Shown here: one piece after another, positions 17,057 through 24,724 of the stretch | How positions within the stretch are numbered: the stretch's first letter is position 1 | Layout of the letters: every line of letters begins with the position of its first letter | Assembly: GCF_001425685.1 (NCBI RefSeq) | Contig: NZ_LMCY01000043.1 | Location: forward strand, 218,505-257,663 | Source: Massilia sp. Root335 | GTDB taxonomy: Bacteria > Pseudomonadota > Gammaproteobacteria > Burkholderiales > Burkholderiaceae_D | Length of the DNA: 39,159 bases | Direction: 5' to 3' | Program-made: the position numbers and the translations under genes | The notes under the pieces: generated by a model | What the model was told of the DNA's origin: nothing | Seen by the model: only the letters and a program-made list of their open reading frames with translations | The model's database searches: none

Positions 17057-17691
17057 CGACCGGGACCATCCACATCATGCTCGTCGACGACCACCCGCTC
17101 GTGCGCGACGGCCTGCGCGCGCGCCTGGAGGCCGTGCCCCATTTCCGCGTCGTGGCCGAAGCGGATTCCGGCGCCGAGGCGCTCGCGCTCGCGGGCAGCA
17201 CGCGCATCGACCTCGTGCTGATGGACATCACCATGCGCGACGGCAGCGGCATCGAGGCCACGGCGCGGCTGACCACGAATTTCCCGGACATCGCGGTGCT
17301 GATCCTGTCGATGCACGACAAGCTGGAATACGTCACCCAGGCCATGCAGGCCGGCGCGCGCGGCTATGTGCTGAAGGACGCGCCGGGCAAGGACATCGTG
17401 CTCGCAATCGACACCGTCATGGCCGGCGGCATCTACTACAGCGCCGCCGTCGCGCGCCAGCTGGCACGCCCGGCCGCCCAGGACAACCAGCTCACTTCGC
17501 GCGAGCAGGAAGTGCTGCGCCACATCGCCAACGGCGAATCGAACAAGCAGATCGCGCGGGCGCTCGACCTGTCCGTGCGCACCGTCGAAACGCACCGCCT
17601 GAACATCAAGCGCAAGCTGGGGATCGAGGGGCAGGCGGAGCTGATCAAGTTCGCCGTGCAGCACGGCCGGTTCGGCAGCGCAGGTGTGTAA
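17053..17691 (+). CDS. LuxR/NarL family response regulator
   Basis: A 212-residue two-domain DNA-binding regulator. The receiver begins IHIMLVDDHPLVRDGL, has phospho-acceptor Asp58 in LVLMDITMRDGSG and ends with YVLKDAPG. The C-terminal LuxR-type helix-turn-helix (about residues 148-205) reads LTSREQEVLRHIANGESNKQ then TVETHRLNIKRKLG. It overlaps the kinase gene by 4 bp (ATGA) and is certainly its partner. The nearest plausible target is the divergent cstA-ybdD operon. Confidence 0.95.
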   Translation: MTTGTIHIMLVDDHPLVRDGLRARLEAVPHFRVVAEADSGAEALALAGSTRIDLVLMDITMRDGSGIEATARLTTNFPDIAVLILSMHDKLEYVTQAMQAGARGYVLKDAPGKDIVLAIDTVMAGGIYYSAAVARQLARPAAQDNQLTSREQEVLRHIANGESNKQIARALDLSVRTVETHRLNIKRKLGIEGQAELIKFAVQHGRFGSAGV

Positions 17692-17731
17692 ATATATCTG
17701 TAAAAGCGTATCCTATAGGAAACAGAAACAG

Positions 17732-17760
17732 TTGCTTTCCGAAAAGGGGTGCTCTACTAT
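17732..17760 (+). promoter_or_regulatory. Candidate sigma-70 promoter for the HDOD/GGDEF-EAL pair
   Basis: TTGCTT (17732-17737) and TACTAT (17755-17760) are 17 bp apart in an AT-rich gap, 38 bp before the HDOD start codon. Each hexamer matches the consensus at four of six positions. Confidence 0.45.
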
Positions 17761-17798
17761 TAGCTGGTTACTATCAATGCATATTCGCTAATCCGCCA

Positions 17799-18959
17799 AT
17801 GGCCAGCGCCCCGTTCCCGGTGGTTGAAATACGTTCCGTCGCCAATGCGCAGAACGAGTGGGTCGCACTTTTGCTTGGCACGCCGGGGCAGGGGCTCGAC
17901 GATGCCGGCCTGCTGGGCGTGTTCGGCACGGCGGACCTGCTGGCCGCCATCGCGCCGCTCGACTGCGTCGTCCGGCTCGACGACATCGCCGTCCTCACAC
18001 CTCCCATCCTGAACGTCCTGCCGGCCAACCGCGTGCTGCTGGCCGTGCGCGCCGCGGCGCTGGCGACGGACGGCACGGCGCGCCGCCTGGCGGAATTGCA
18101 GATGGCCGGCTACCGCGTGCTGATCGACGGTCCGCTGCCGGAAGGCGTCGCGGCACCGGTCGCGCTGCGCACCGTCGCGCGCGACGCGTGCGCCGAGCTG
18201 CCGCGCGCCGGCGCGCTGCCCGCGCTGTTCGGCCCGCACCTGGCCTACCAGGTCGACGACATGGCGCGCTACCGCGCCTGCGAGAACGCCGGCTTTTCCT
18301 GGTTCAGCGGCGACTACGCGCTTGGCGGCAGCGTGCCGGAAGGCGACGACGGCACGTCGCGCCGCCACATGCTGACGATGCTCGCCCTGCTGGCCCGCGA
18401 TGCCGATTCGCGCGAGCTCGAAGCGCAGCTCAAGCAGGACCCGGCCCTGTCTTACCATCTTTTGAAGCTCGTGAACTCGGCCGCGTTTTCCGTCGGCACC
18501 CAGATCACGGGCTTCGCCCAGGCGATCAGCCGCCTGGGCCGCCGCCAGCTGCAGCGCTGGCTGCAATTGCTGCTGTACGCGCGCCAGCATCCGGACAGTC
18601 CGCCGAACCTGATGCTGCCGGTGGCCGCGCTGCGCGGCGCGGCGCTGGAAGCGCTGTGCAAGCGCGACGGCGGCGACCGCGACGACCAGGACCTCGCCTT
18701 CATGGCCGGCGTGTTCTCGCTGCTGGACCGCCTGTTCCAGATGCCGATGGCGGACGTCGTACAGGACTTGAACCTGCCCGGACATGTCGAAGCCGCGCTG
18801 CTGCGGCGCGAGGGGCAGCTCGGACAACGATTGCGGCTGGCCGAAGCAGGCCGGCCCGACCCGGAGACGCTGGAGGAGGCGGGCGTCGACGGGGCGGACT
18901 GGTGGCAGAGCCAGTTGCATGCCTATCACTGGGCCATCCAGGTAGCCCGCAATGTCTAA
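17799..18959 (+). CDS. HDOD domain protein with degenerate EAL-like N-terminus
   Basis: A 386-residue protein. The C-terminal half holds an HDOD domain, recognisable at LEAQLKQDPALSYHLLKLVN then SAAFSVGTQITGFAQAISRLG and RRQLQRWLQLLLYA. The N-terminal part follows the order of YuxH-type EAL-HDOD proteins (VLPANRVLLAV, LAELQMAGYRVLIDG, YRACENAGFSWFSGDY). However, it has no EAL triad and no DDFG block, so it should not cleave c-di-GMP. Such proteins are usually signalling scaffolds or c-di-GMP readers. It overlaps the following PAS-GGDEF-EAL gene by 8 bp. The start at 17799 (MASAPFPVVE) is the only in-frame ATG after the preceding gene; its ribosome site is weak. Confidence 0.85.
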   Translation: MASAPFPVVEIRSVANAQNEWVALLLGTPGQGLDDAGLLGVFGTADLLAAIAPLDCVVRLDDIAVLTPPILNVLPANRVLLAVRAAALATDGTARRLAELQMAGYRVLIDGPLPEGVAAPVALRTVARDACAELPRAGALPALFGPHLAYQVDDMARYRACENAGFSWFSGDYALGGSVPEGDDGTSRRHMLTMLALLARDADSRELEAQLKQDPALSYHLLKLVNSAAFSVGTQITGFAQAISRLGRRQLQRWLQLLLYARQHPDSPPNLMLPVAALRGAALEALCKRDGGDRDDQDLAFMAGVFSLLDRLFQMPMADVVQDLNLPGHVEAALLRREGQLGQRLRLAEAGRPDPETLEEAGVDGADWWQSQLHAYHWAIQVARNV

Positions 18960-21036
18960 GATGCCAGCCGCTGCGCCAATGGATTTCGTGGGCGGCAGCG
19001 CTGCCGTCTGCGACGCCGTGTTGAAACTCCGGGGCGATGCCCTGTACGCCGAACTGGGACGCATCGCCGCGGCGCTGCTCGCCAGCCCGCACGGCGCCTT
19101 CATCCCTGACGACGCCATTCCGCGGGCCGCGGTCGACGGTGCGCTGCTGCAGGAAGTGCGCGCCGACGCCCTGTGCTTCGGCCGCTACGAAGTCGCCGGC
19201 CGCACCTACAGCCTGGAAGACTGGCGCCTGCTGGAAGGCCTGGCCGGCCTCACCGGTTCGCTGCTGCAGGTGCATTCGCTGGCCCGGCGCACCACCCATG
19301 CCTATGCCCAGGTCGAGGCGCAACTGGCGCACCAGTCGCAGATCCTGGACCAGATCCACGAATCCGTCCTCACGCTCGACCGCCTGGGCTACATCACCAG
19401 CTGGAACAAGGGCGCGGAACTCCTGTTCGGCTACACGGCGCTGGAAGCCGTGGGCCGCAACATCCTGTTCCTGTACGCGGAGGAAGAGCCGGACTTCGAG
19501 GACGCCTTCGCGGAGCAGGGCGGCCGCATGATGGAAGTGCGGCGCCGGAAGAAATCGGGCGAAGTGTTCTGGGCCAGCCTGTCGCTGTCGCCGCTGTGCG
19601 ACCTGGAAGACCGTCCCATCGGCCTGATCGCCTACCTCACCGACATCACGGAACGCAAGCTGGCCGAGGAACGCCTGCATCATCTGGCCTACTACCAGGA
19701 GCTCACCGGCCTGCCGAACCGCACGCTGTTCGGCCGCCTCGTCGACCAGGCCCTGATGGTCGCCCAGCGCAACGAGTCGACGGCCTGCGTGCTGTACCTG
19801 GACCTGAACCGCTTCAAGCTGATCAACGGCACCCTGGGCCGCAGGGTCGGCGACGAACTGCTGCGCCAGGTCGCCGAACGCCTGCGCAACACGCTGCGCG
19901 ACGAAGACGTCGTGGCGCACCTGTCCGGCGACGAATTCGCCGTCGGTCTGTTCGACATCCGCCAGCACTTCGAGGCCACGACGGTCGCGCAAAAACTGCA
20001 GGGCGCGCTGGAAGCGCCGTTCCTCGTGCAGGGCCATGACCTGCGCGTGGGCGCGAGCATCGGCATCTCGGTCTACCCGCAGGACGGCCAGGACGCGGAA
20101 ACGCTGCTGCGCATGGCCGACATCGCGATGGAGCGCGCCAAGGAACACGCCGAAAACCCGGACCGCAGCGTCGCCTTCTACCGCCTCGACATGAACGAAG
20201 GCATGCAGCAGCGCATGCTGATCGAATCCGGCCTGCGCCACGCCCTCGGCAACGGCGAACTCATTCTGCACTACCAGCCCAAATTCGAAATCGGCTCGAC
20301 CCGCCTCGTGGGCGCCGAAGCCCTCGTGCGCTGGAAGCATCCGGTGCGCGGCATGGTCCCGCCGATCGAATTCATCCCGCTGGCCGAAAGCACGGGCCTG
20401 ATCGTGCAGGTCGGCGAGTGGGTGCTGGAACAGGCCTGCGCCCAGGCCGCGATCTGGCAACGCGCCGGCCTGCCGCCGTTCCGCCTCGCGGTGAACGTGT
20501 CGGCACGCGAATTCACGGCATCGCTGCCGGGCCGCGTCGCGGAAACCCTGCGCCGCTACCGCCTCGACGCGCACTGGCTGGAACTGGAGATCACGGAAAG
20601 CACGCTGATGCACGACATCGAGCACGTGATCGCCATCATGGACCGCATCAGCGCGCTGGGCGTGGCGCTGTCGCTGGACGATTTCGGCACAGGCTATTCG
20701 AGCCTGTCGTACCTGAAGCGCTTCCCGATCGACACCCTGAAGATCGACCGCTCGTTCACGACCGGCATCCCGCAGGACCCGAGCGATTGCGCCATCGCGA
20801 GCACCATCATCGGCATGGGCCGCAAGCTGGGGCACCGCGTGATCGCGGAAGGCGTGGAGACCCTGGAGCAGCTGGAGTTCCTGCGCCAGGCCGGCTGCGA
20901 CGAAGTGCAGGGCTATCTGTACGGGAAGCCGCTGCCTGCGTATGAATTCGAGAAGAGTCTGCGCGAGAACTGGCTGCTGATGGCACGCATGGAGTCGGAT
21001 GCGGCCGTTGGATCGGTCGTGTGGTCGGCCAAGTAG
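18952..21036 (+). CDS. PAS-GGDEF-EAL protein (c-di-GMP signalling)
   Basis: A 694-residue cytoplasmic protein. The first 130 residues form a domain I do not recognise, possibly GAF-like. A PAS domain follows (about 135-250: ILDQIHESVLTLDRLGYITS and DITERKLAEERL). The GGDEF domain carries SGDEF at 325-329 in place of GGDEF; SGDEF can remain active in some cyclases. The EAL domain is intact, with EAL at 456-458, SLDDFGTGYSS and KIDRSF. Phosphodiesterase activity is therefore the safer prediction. It overlaps the HDOD gene by 8 bp, so the two are translated together. An alternative start is the ATG at 18961. Confidence 0.93.
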   Translation: MSKMPAAAPMDFVGGSAAVCDAVLKLRGDALYAELGRIAAALLASPHGAFIPDDAIPRAAVDGALLQEVRADALCFGRYEVAGRTYSLEDWRLLEGLAGLTGSLLQVHSLARRTTHAYAQVEAQLAHQSQILDQIHESVLTLDRLGYITSWNKGAELLFGYTALEAVGRNILFLYAEEEPDFEDAFAEQGGRMMEVRRRKKSGEVFWASLSLSPLCDLEDRPIGLIAYLTDITERKLAEERLHHLAYYQELTGLPNRTLFGRLVDQALMVAQRNESTACVLYLDLNRFKLINGTLGRRVGDELLRQVAERLRNTLRDEDVVAHLSGDEFAVGLFDIRQHFEATTVAQKLQGALEAPFLVQGHDLRVGASIGISVYPQDGQDAETLLRMADIAMERAKEHAENPDRSVAFYRLDMNEGMQQRMLIESGLRHALGNGELILHYQPKFEIGSTRLVGAEALVRWKHPVRGMVPPIEFIPLAESTGLIVQVGEWVLEQACAQAAIWQRAGLPPFRLAVNVSAREFTASLPGRVAETLRRYRLDAHWLELEITESTLMHDIEHVIAIMDRISALGVALSLDDFGTGYSSLSYLKRFPIDTLKIDRSFTTGIPQDPSDCAIASTIIGMGRKLGHRVIAEGVETLEQLEFLRQAGCDEVQGYLYGKPLPAYEFEKSLRENWLLMARMESDAAVGSVVWSAK

Positions 21037-21085
21037 GCCCTGTCTGTTTGCCGCCCGTTTGCTGCCCGTGGGGCAATGATTTATG

Positions 21086-21091
21086 TATAAT
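21086..21091 (+). promoter_or_regulatory. Consensus -10 element of the tRNA-Ser promoter
   Basis: A perfect TATAAT lies 12 bp before the mature tRNA 5' end. It is followed by a GC-rich discriminator (GCCGG), as is usual for stringently controlled stable-RNA promoters. No good -35 at standard spacing is visible; TTGCTG at 21059-21064 is too far (21 bp). Confidence 0.6.
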
Positions 21092-21103
21092 GCCGGTTCC
21101 TCA

Positions 21104-21193
21104 GGAAGCGTGGCCGAGTGGTTGAAGGCAGCAGTCTTGAAAACTGCCGACGGGGGAACCCGTTCGTGAGTTCGAATCTCACCGCTTCCGCCA
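21104..21193 (+). tRNA. tRNA-Ser(TGA)
   Basis: The acceptor arm GGAAGCG (21104-21110) pairs with CGCTTCC (21183-21189), followed by G and an encoded CCA. The anticodon stem GCAGT/ACTGC encloses the loop CTTGAAA with anticodon TGA at 21138-21140, reading UCA. The long variable arm (GACGGGGGAACCCGTTC region) is the class II hallmark of tRNA-Ser, and the T arm contains TTCGAATC. All arms close normally, so the gene should be functional. Confidence 0.97.
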
Positions 21194-21205
21194 GGAAATA
21201 AAACT

Positions 21206-21228
21206 GCCGCCCATCGGGCGGCTTTTTT
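21206..21228 (+). terminator. Rho-independent terminator of tRNA-Ser
   Basis: GCCGCCC-ATC-GGGCGGC is followed directly by TTTTTT. It begins 12 bp after the tRNA CCA end and sits at the centre of a much longer inverted repeat. Confidence 0.92.
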
Positions 21229-21234
21229 ATTTCC

Positions 21235-21282
21235 TGGCGGAAGCGAGCGAGGCGCCTGCGCGCCTCGCGTGTGAGATTCGAA
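21235..21282 (-). repeat. Inverted copy of the tRNA-Ser 3' end, interrupted by a hairpin
   Basis: TGGCGGAAGCG (21235-21245) and GTGAGATTCGAA (21271-21282) are together the reverse complement of tRNA-Ser positions 21171-21193. Between them is a 25-bp piece containing a perfect 9-bp hairpin (GCGAGGCGC-CTGC-GCGCCTCGC, 21247-21268). Together with the terminator this makes the tRNA 3' end one arm of a long cruciform-capable palindrome. Confidence 0.8.
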
Positions 21283-21923
21283 GGGCATCCCTGCAGGGCC
21301 ATCCCTCCCGAATCGCCCGTTTGCTGGCCGCGCAGCGGACGGCGTTGCGCGCCGGGGGCGCGCACTGCAAAGTCCGAATATCAGCGGCTCACGGCAATGA
21401 TCGGTGTGGCGCTCAAAATTAGCGTTCCGTCGCGGTGGCCGTCCTTTCGAGCCGCGCATCCCTCTGTTCATCCTTTGCGCGTCAATGCGTCTTGTCGTTA
21501 ACGGGTAGATATGAATAGCGAAAATGCTTGTCGGAGGTTGAGATCTAGGGCGCGCACTGCGGAGTGCAAATGTCTGCGCCGCGTGTCCGGGCCGGTTCGG
21601 CCTCCCGAAGATGGACCACTCAATCGAGGTCGTCCAGCAGGTCTGCTGCTTGCCTAGGTTGGCGGGCTGTGTCAGACACGTGCTGGTCGCTGCCGCCAAC
21701 GCCGCATTCGGCGCCGCACAGCGGACGCAATATGCCCGCACATCTCGACAGAGACATCCGCACCTTTGCGTTCGAATAAGCGAAAGGCTGGCAGCGCTTC
21801 TTATAGTCGATCGAGGTCGGCTGGCTCGTCACCTATCCATTCTGCGCGCCTGGCAACATCCCCAGGGCCAGACGACTGCGATACCGCCAGGGCTGCGCCA
21901 GGTGCCCGTCAACGGAGCAGATC
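21283..21923. other. 640-bp intergenic region with no supported gene
   Basis: The open frames here are short, lack ribosome sites and give low-complexity or Arg-rich products. The sequence contains a near direct repeat (GGGCATCCCT / GGGCCATCCCT around CCCTGCAGGG) and two similar patches beginning GGGCGCGCACTGC (near 21360 and 21550). It may be decayed DNA left after an insertion next to the tRNA, but no recognisable gene remnant is visible. Confidence 0.5.
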
Positions 21924-22688
21924 ATGAAAACCTCGCTTCACGCAGCCATCGCGACGCTTCTTTTCGCGGCAATGCTGGGCGCCTCGCCCGGTGCTTTGGC
22001 ACAATTGAGTGCAACCTCATCGTTCGATTCGTTCGCCTATCAACTGATCGACCTCAATGTCTGCGACGGCATCGATCCCAGCGTCAGCTTCCTCGATGAT
22101 TCATCGGTGAACGGATGGGCGCTCCTGCGCGACATCAACGGCGCCGTACGCGAATCGGTGCAGGACGGCAGCAGGGGAGAGCGCCCCGTCCAGGTACGGA
22201 TCGACACGGGGGACGCGTATCTGGCCGGCGACGCCACCCCGACCAGCGCCAGCTCGCTGGTTACCATCCGGGGCGGCATCGCCGATACCAACACCGACAG
22301 CTTCCTCGGGTTCGTCCTGGCGCCGTACACGCAAGTCACGTTCACCATCGATGCCAGGGCAACCGCCAGTGCGGCCGGTTCTCCGAATTATGCGTTTGCC
22401 ACCGTGGCGGTGAACGGTACCGTCACGGACGAGGACGGCAATCACATCCTCGAAACGGATGGCTTGTCCAGCTACCTCGCGTCCTCGGATACATTGTCGG
22501 TCACCTTGCGCTCGGCCGGCGTGGCACGCATGGGAACGCTCGAGTTCGCCACCGCGGCCCACGCCCTGTTGCAGCCGGTACCGGAGCCGGCCTCGATGGC
22601 GATGCTGGTCGTCGGGCTGGCCGTCGTGGGCGGTTACGCGCGCCGGCGGTCAGCGCGCGGCGCGTACTCGCGTGCCGTGTGCATGTAA
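21924..22688 (+). CDS. PEP-CTERM sorting domain protein
   Basis: A 254-residue secreted protein. It has a Sec signal peptide (about 1-26, ending GALAQ), a beta-rich middle part without a recognised domain, and a C-terminal sorting signal: PVPEPASM, a hydrophobic stretch (AMLVVGLAVVGGYA) and RRR. In bacteria with exosortase such proteins are cut at this signal and delivered to the surface or the exopolysaccharide. The tail is unusual because about 14 residues follow the Arg cluster. GGAG lies 8 nt before the ATG. No exosortase gene is in the window. The biological role of the middle part is unknown. Confidence 0.87.
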   Translation: MKTSLHAAIATLLFAAMLGASPGALAQLSATSSFDSFAYQLIDLNVCDGIDPSVSFLDDSSVNGWALLRDINGAVRESVQDGSRGERPVQVRIDTGDAYLAGDATPTSASSLVTIRGGIADTNTDSFLGFVLAPYTQVTFTIDARATASAAGSPNYAFATVAVNGTVTDEDGNHILETDGLSSYLASSDTLSVTLRSAGVARMGTLEFATAAHALLQPVPEPASMAMLVVGLAVVGGYARRRSARGAYSRAVCM

Positions 22689-22778
22689 GGAATGCGGCGT
22701 CGAAACACCATCTTCGTATCCGACGGGGCTGCGATGGCTGGTCCTGTCGATGCCGGCTGAATGTTGGTTGATAATTTA

Positions 22779-22807
22779 TTGCCAACACGAAATACATGCG
22801 ATACTCT
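22779..22807 (+). promoter_or_regulatory. Candidate promoter of the TM2-domain gene, with adjacent dyad
   Basis: TTGCCA (22779-22784) and TACTCT (22802-22807) are 17 bp apart. An AACAA-TAG-TTGTT dyad (22810-22822) directly follows at the expected transcription start and could be an operator. Confidence 0.4.
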
Positions 22808-22850
22808 TCAACAATAGTTGTTAGTTCGAAATCAAACTGTTGGAGGAAGC

Positions 22851-23384
22851 ATGGCAATGGTGTTTTGCAGAGGCTGCGGTAAAGAGATCCATGAAACGGC
22901 CGTTTCGTGCCCCCATTGCGGATGCCAGCAGACGGCCGCTGCGACGGGCAATATCAAAAGCCAGAGCGTGGCCGCGGTGCTGGCGGCGTTCGTCGGCGGG
23001 ATCGGTATCCACCGGTTCTATTTGCGCAGCCCAATCTCCGGTATTTTCTACATCTTGTTTTGCTGGACCGGGATTCCGGGTCTGATCGCCTTCGTCGAGA
23101 CGTTCATCTACACCTTCATGAGCCAGCAGAGCTGGGCGAGAAAATACAACAACGGTGTGATCAGCGAGCCTGTGCATATCGCGATCCGGATTCTCGTATT
23201 GATTTTCCCCGTGGCGTTCGTTGCCGGCATCCTTGCCGCCATCGCGATTCCCGCGTATCAGAGTTATCGGCTCAAGGCCGAAGCGGCGAAGTCGAGCGTT
23301 TCCATCGAAGCGCCCCGGCATGCCGCCGTTCATTCCGTGATCGTCGTCCTGCCTGCAAAGACAGTGACGCCGCTCGCCGCCTGA
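22851..23384 (+). CDS. Zinc-ribbon/TM2 domain membrane protein with pilin-like C-terminal helix
   Basis: A 177-residue protein. It begins with a four-Cys zinc ribbon (CRGCGKEI..CPHCGC, residues 6-24). A TM2 domain follows (about 40-95), with the family's GGIGIHRFYL motif between two membrane helices. A third hydrophobic helix ends GILAAIAIPAYQSYRLKAEA, strongly resembling the first helix of type IV pilins, but the prepilin cleavage motif (GFTLIE) is absent. GGAGG lies just upstream of the ATG at 22851. TM2 proteins are mostly uncharacterised. Stands alone with its own promoter-like sequence. Confidence 0.82.
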   Translation: MAMVFCRGCGKEIHETAVSCPHCGCQQTAAATGNIKSQSVAAVLAAFVGGIGIHRFYLRSPISGIFYILFCWTGIPGLIAFVETFIYTFMSQQSWARKYNNGVISEPVHIAIRILVLIFPVAFVAGILAAIAIPAYQSYRLKAEAAKSSVSIEAPRHAAVHSVIVVLPAKTVTPLAA

Positions 23385-23405
23385 GCGTCGACGGCCGCTC
23401 ATCGC

Positions 23406-23429
23406 ACGCGAAGACCAGCTTCTTCGCGT
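23406..23429 (+). terminator. Perfect 9-bp hairpin after the TM2 gene
   Basis: ACGCGAAGA-CCAGCT-TCTTCGCGT forms a strong stem 21 bp downstream of the stop codon. No T-run follows, so it may be a processing or Rho-assisted signal rather than an intrinsic terminator. Confidence 0.35.
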
Positions 23430-23562
23430 CGCGCCGTGGGCCAGGTCGTCGGCCTGGCTCATCAGATCTCATCGTGGCGTTGGCCGGACGGCATGGCTGG
23501 ACATGCTACGATCGCACGAATCAGCTCCCATCTTATAGCCCTCCGTATCGGAATCCGCGACC

Positions 23563-24294
23563 ATGTCCGAAGTCACCCAACTGCTCACGACCATCAAGCG
23601 CCAACTGAAGCTGCAAGGCAAGACATACCGCGACGTGGCCGGCACGCTGGGCCTGTCGGAGGCGAGCGTCAAGCGGCTGCTGACGTCGGACACGCTCGGC
23701 GTCGACCGCCTCATCGAGATCAGCAACATGCTCGGTTTTACGCTGGCCGAGCTCGCGCAGGAGGCGGCGCTGTCCGGCACCCGGTTGCATACCTTGAGTC
23801 CGGCGCAGGAAAAGGAACTCGTGTCGGACACGAAACTGCTGCTCGTCGCCGCGTGCGCGCTGAATCACTGGACGTTGGCGGACATCCTCGCCGTCTACCG
23901 TCTTACGGAGGCCGAGTGCCTGCAGAAGCTGCTGCACCTCGACCGCCTGCACCTGATCGCGCTGATGCCGGGCAATCGCATCCGCCTGAACGTGGCGCGC
24001 GATTTCGACTGGCTGCCCGATGGGCCCATCCGCCGTTACTTTCGTACGCAGGGCCTGGCTGATTTCCTCGACGGCCGCTTCGACCTGCCCGACGAGACGC
24101 TTGCCTTCACGCACGGCATGCTGACGGAGAGCGCGCTCGCGGCGATGCAGGTGGAACTGCGCCGCTTGCGCGCCCGCTTCGCCGAACTGCATGAGGAAAG
24201 CCTGGCGTCGCCGCTGCCCAGGCGGCGCGGCAGCGGCCTGCTGCTGGCGCTGCGCGAGTGGGAGCCGGCCGGGTTCACGGCGCTGCGGCGCTGA
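23563..24294 (+). CDS. XRE-type helix-turn-helix transcriptional regulator
   Basis: A 243-residue protein. Residues about 5-65 form a lambda-repressor-like helix-turn-helix: KLQGKTYRDVAGTLGLSEAS, VKRLL, then RLIEISNMLGFTLAELAQ. The remaining 170 residues are mostly helical, possibly a second winged-helix region (LTEAECLQKLLHLDRLHLIA) plus a C-terminal coiled-coil stretch (ALAAMQVELRRLRARFAELH). I do not recognise this part. It may bind a ligand or mediate dimerisation. No target is evident; the next genes lie in the same direction but have their own promoter-like sequence. Confidence 0.82.
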   Translation: MSEVTQLLTTIKRQLKLQGKTYRDVAGTLGLSEASVKRLLTSDTLGVDRLIEISNMLGFTLAELAQEAALSGTRLHTLSPAQEKELVSDTKLLLVAACALNHWTLADILAVYRLTEAECLQKLLHLDRLHLIALMPGNRIRLNVARDFDWLPDGPIRRYFRTQGLADFLDGRFDLPDETLAFTHGMLTESALAAMQVELRRLRARFAELHEESLASPLPRRRGSGLLLALREWEPAGFTALRR

Positions 24295-24348
24295 CGATCG
24301 CTGCGCCGCCGGCGCATACGCATCAGGCGCATATGCATCAATCCGTTC

Positions 24349-24390
24349 TGGACTTTCTTTCACCTGTCAGATATTGTTTACACGTGAAAG
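24349..24390 (+). promoter_or_regulatory. Promoter and dyad in front of the ArsR-type gene
   Basis: TGGACT (24349-24354) and TATTGT (24372-24377) are 17 bp apart. CTTTCAC (24357-24363) and GTGAAAG (24384-24390) form a 7-bp inverted repeat around the -10, a plausible autoregulatory operator. The right arm includes the GTG start codon. Confidence 0.4.
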
Positions 24391-24716
24391 ACAAATCCAA
24401 ACACCTGCAGGGGGACCGCTTGCTGGCCATGCTGGCGGCGCTCGCCAATCCGCACCGGCTGCGCATCGTCGCGGCGCTGGAGACGGGCGGGCGCAATTAC
24501 GTGAGCCAGCTGGCGCGCGAGATCGGGTTGAGTCGTCCATTGCTGCACCTGCACCTGCAAAAGCTGGAAGAGGCCGGGCTCGTCACGAGCCAGCTCGAAC
24601 TGTCCAGCGACGGCAAGGCGCTCAAGTATTTCGATGTGGCCGAGTTCGGTGTGCTGCTGGCGCCCGCCGCCATCGCCGAAGCGGTCAAGACGTTGAACCT
24701 TCACGAGGAAGAGTAG
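24384..24716 (+). CDS. ArsR-type winged-helix transcriptional regulator
   Basis: A 110-residue winged-helix protein: LLAMLAALANPHRLRIVAAL is the classic ArsR opening, with a recognition helix in LAREIGLSRPLLHLHLQKLE and a wing at GLVTSQLELSSDGKALKYFD. No metal-binding ELCVCDL-type motif is present, so the signal is unlikely to be arsenic. I chose GTG at 24384, giving MKDKSKHLQG. With the -10 at 24372-24377 the transcript would then be nearly leaderless. An upstream ATG at 24333 would lie within or before the promoter. The gene is followed after 8 bp by two small membrane-protein genes that it probably controls. Confidence 0.83.
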   Translation: MKDKSKHLQGDRLLAMLAALANPHRLRIVAALETGGRNYVSQLAREIGLSRPLLHLHLQKLEEAGLVTSQLELSSDGKALKYFDVAEFGVLLAPAAIAEAVKTLNLHEEE

Positions 24717-24724
24717 AGGCTGCC

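Noticed and set aside
21081..21365. Minus-strand open frame of 94 codons containing an AVRFELTNGFPRRQFSR stretch
   Set aside because: It is the reverse complement of the tRNA-Ser gene, a well-known source of false protein calls.
18700..21741. Very long minus-strand open frame (about 1000 codons) opposite the HDOD/GGDEF-EAL genes and the tRNA
   Set aside because: High GC opens the antisense frame. The product has no domain, is Arg/Ala/His-rich and would run through a tRNA gene, while the plus strand encodes clear domains.
21611..22099. Plus-strand frame of 162 codons entering the PEP-CTERM gene
   Set aside because: No ribosome site, no domain, and it overlaps the signal-peptide region of a clear gene in another frame.
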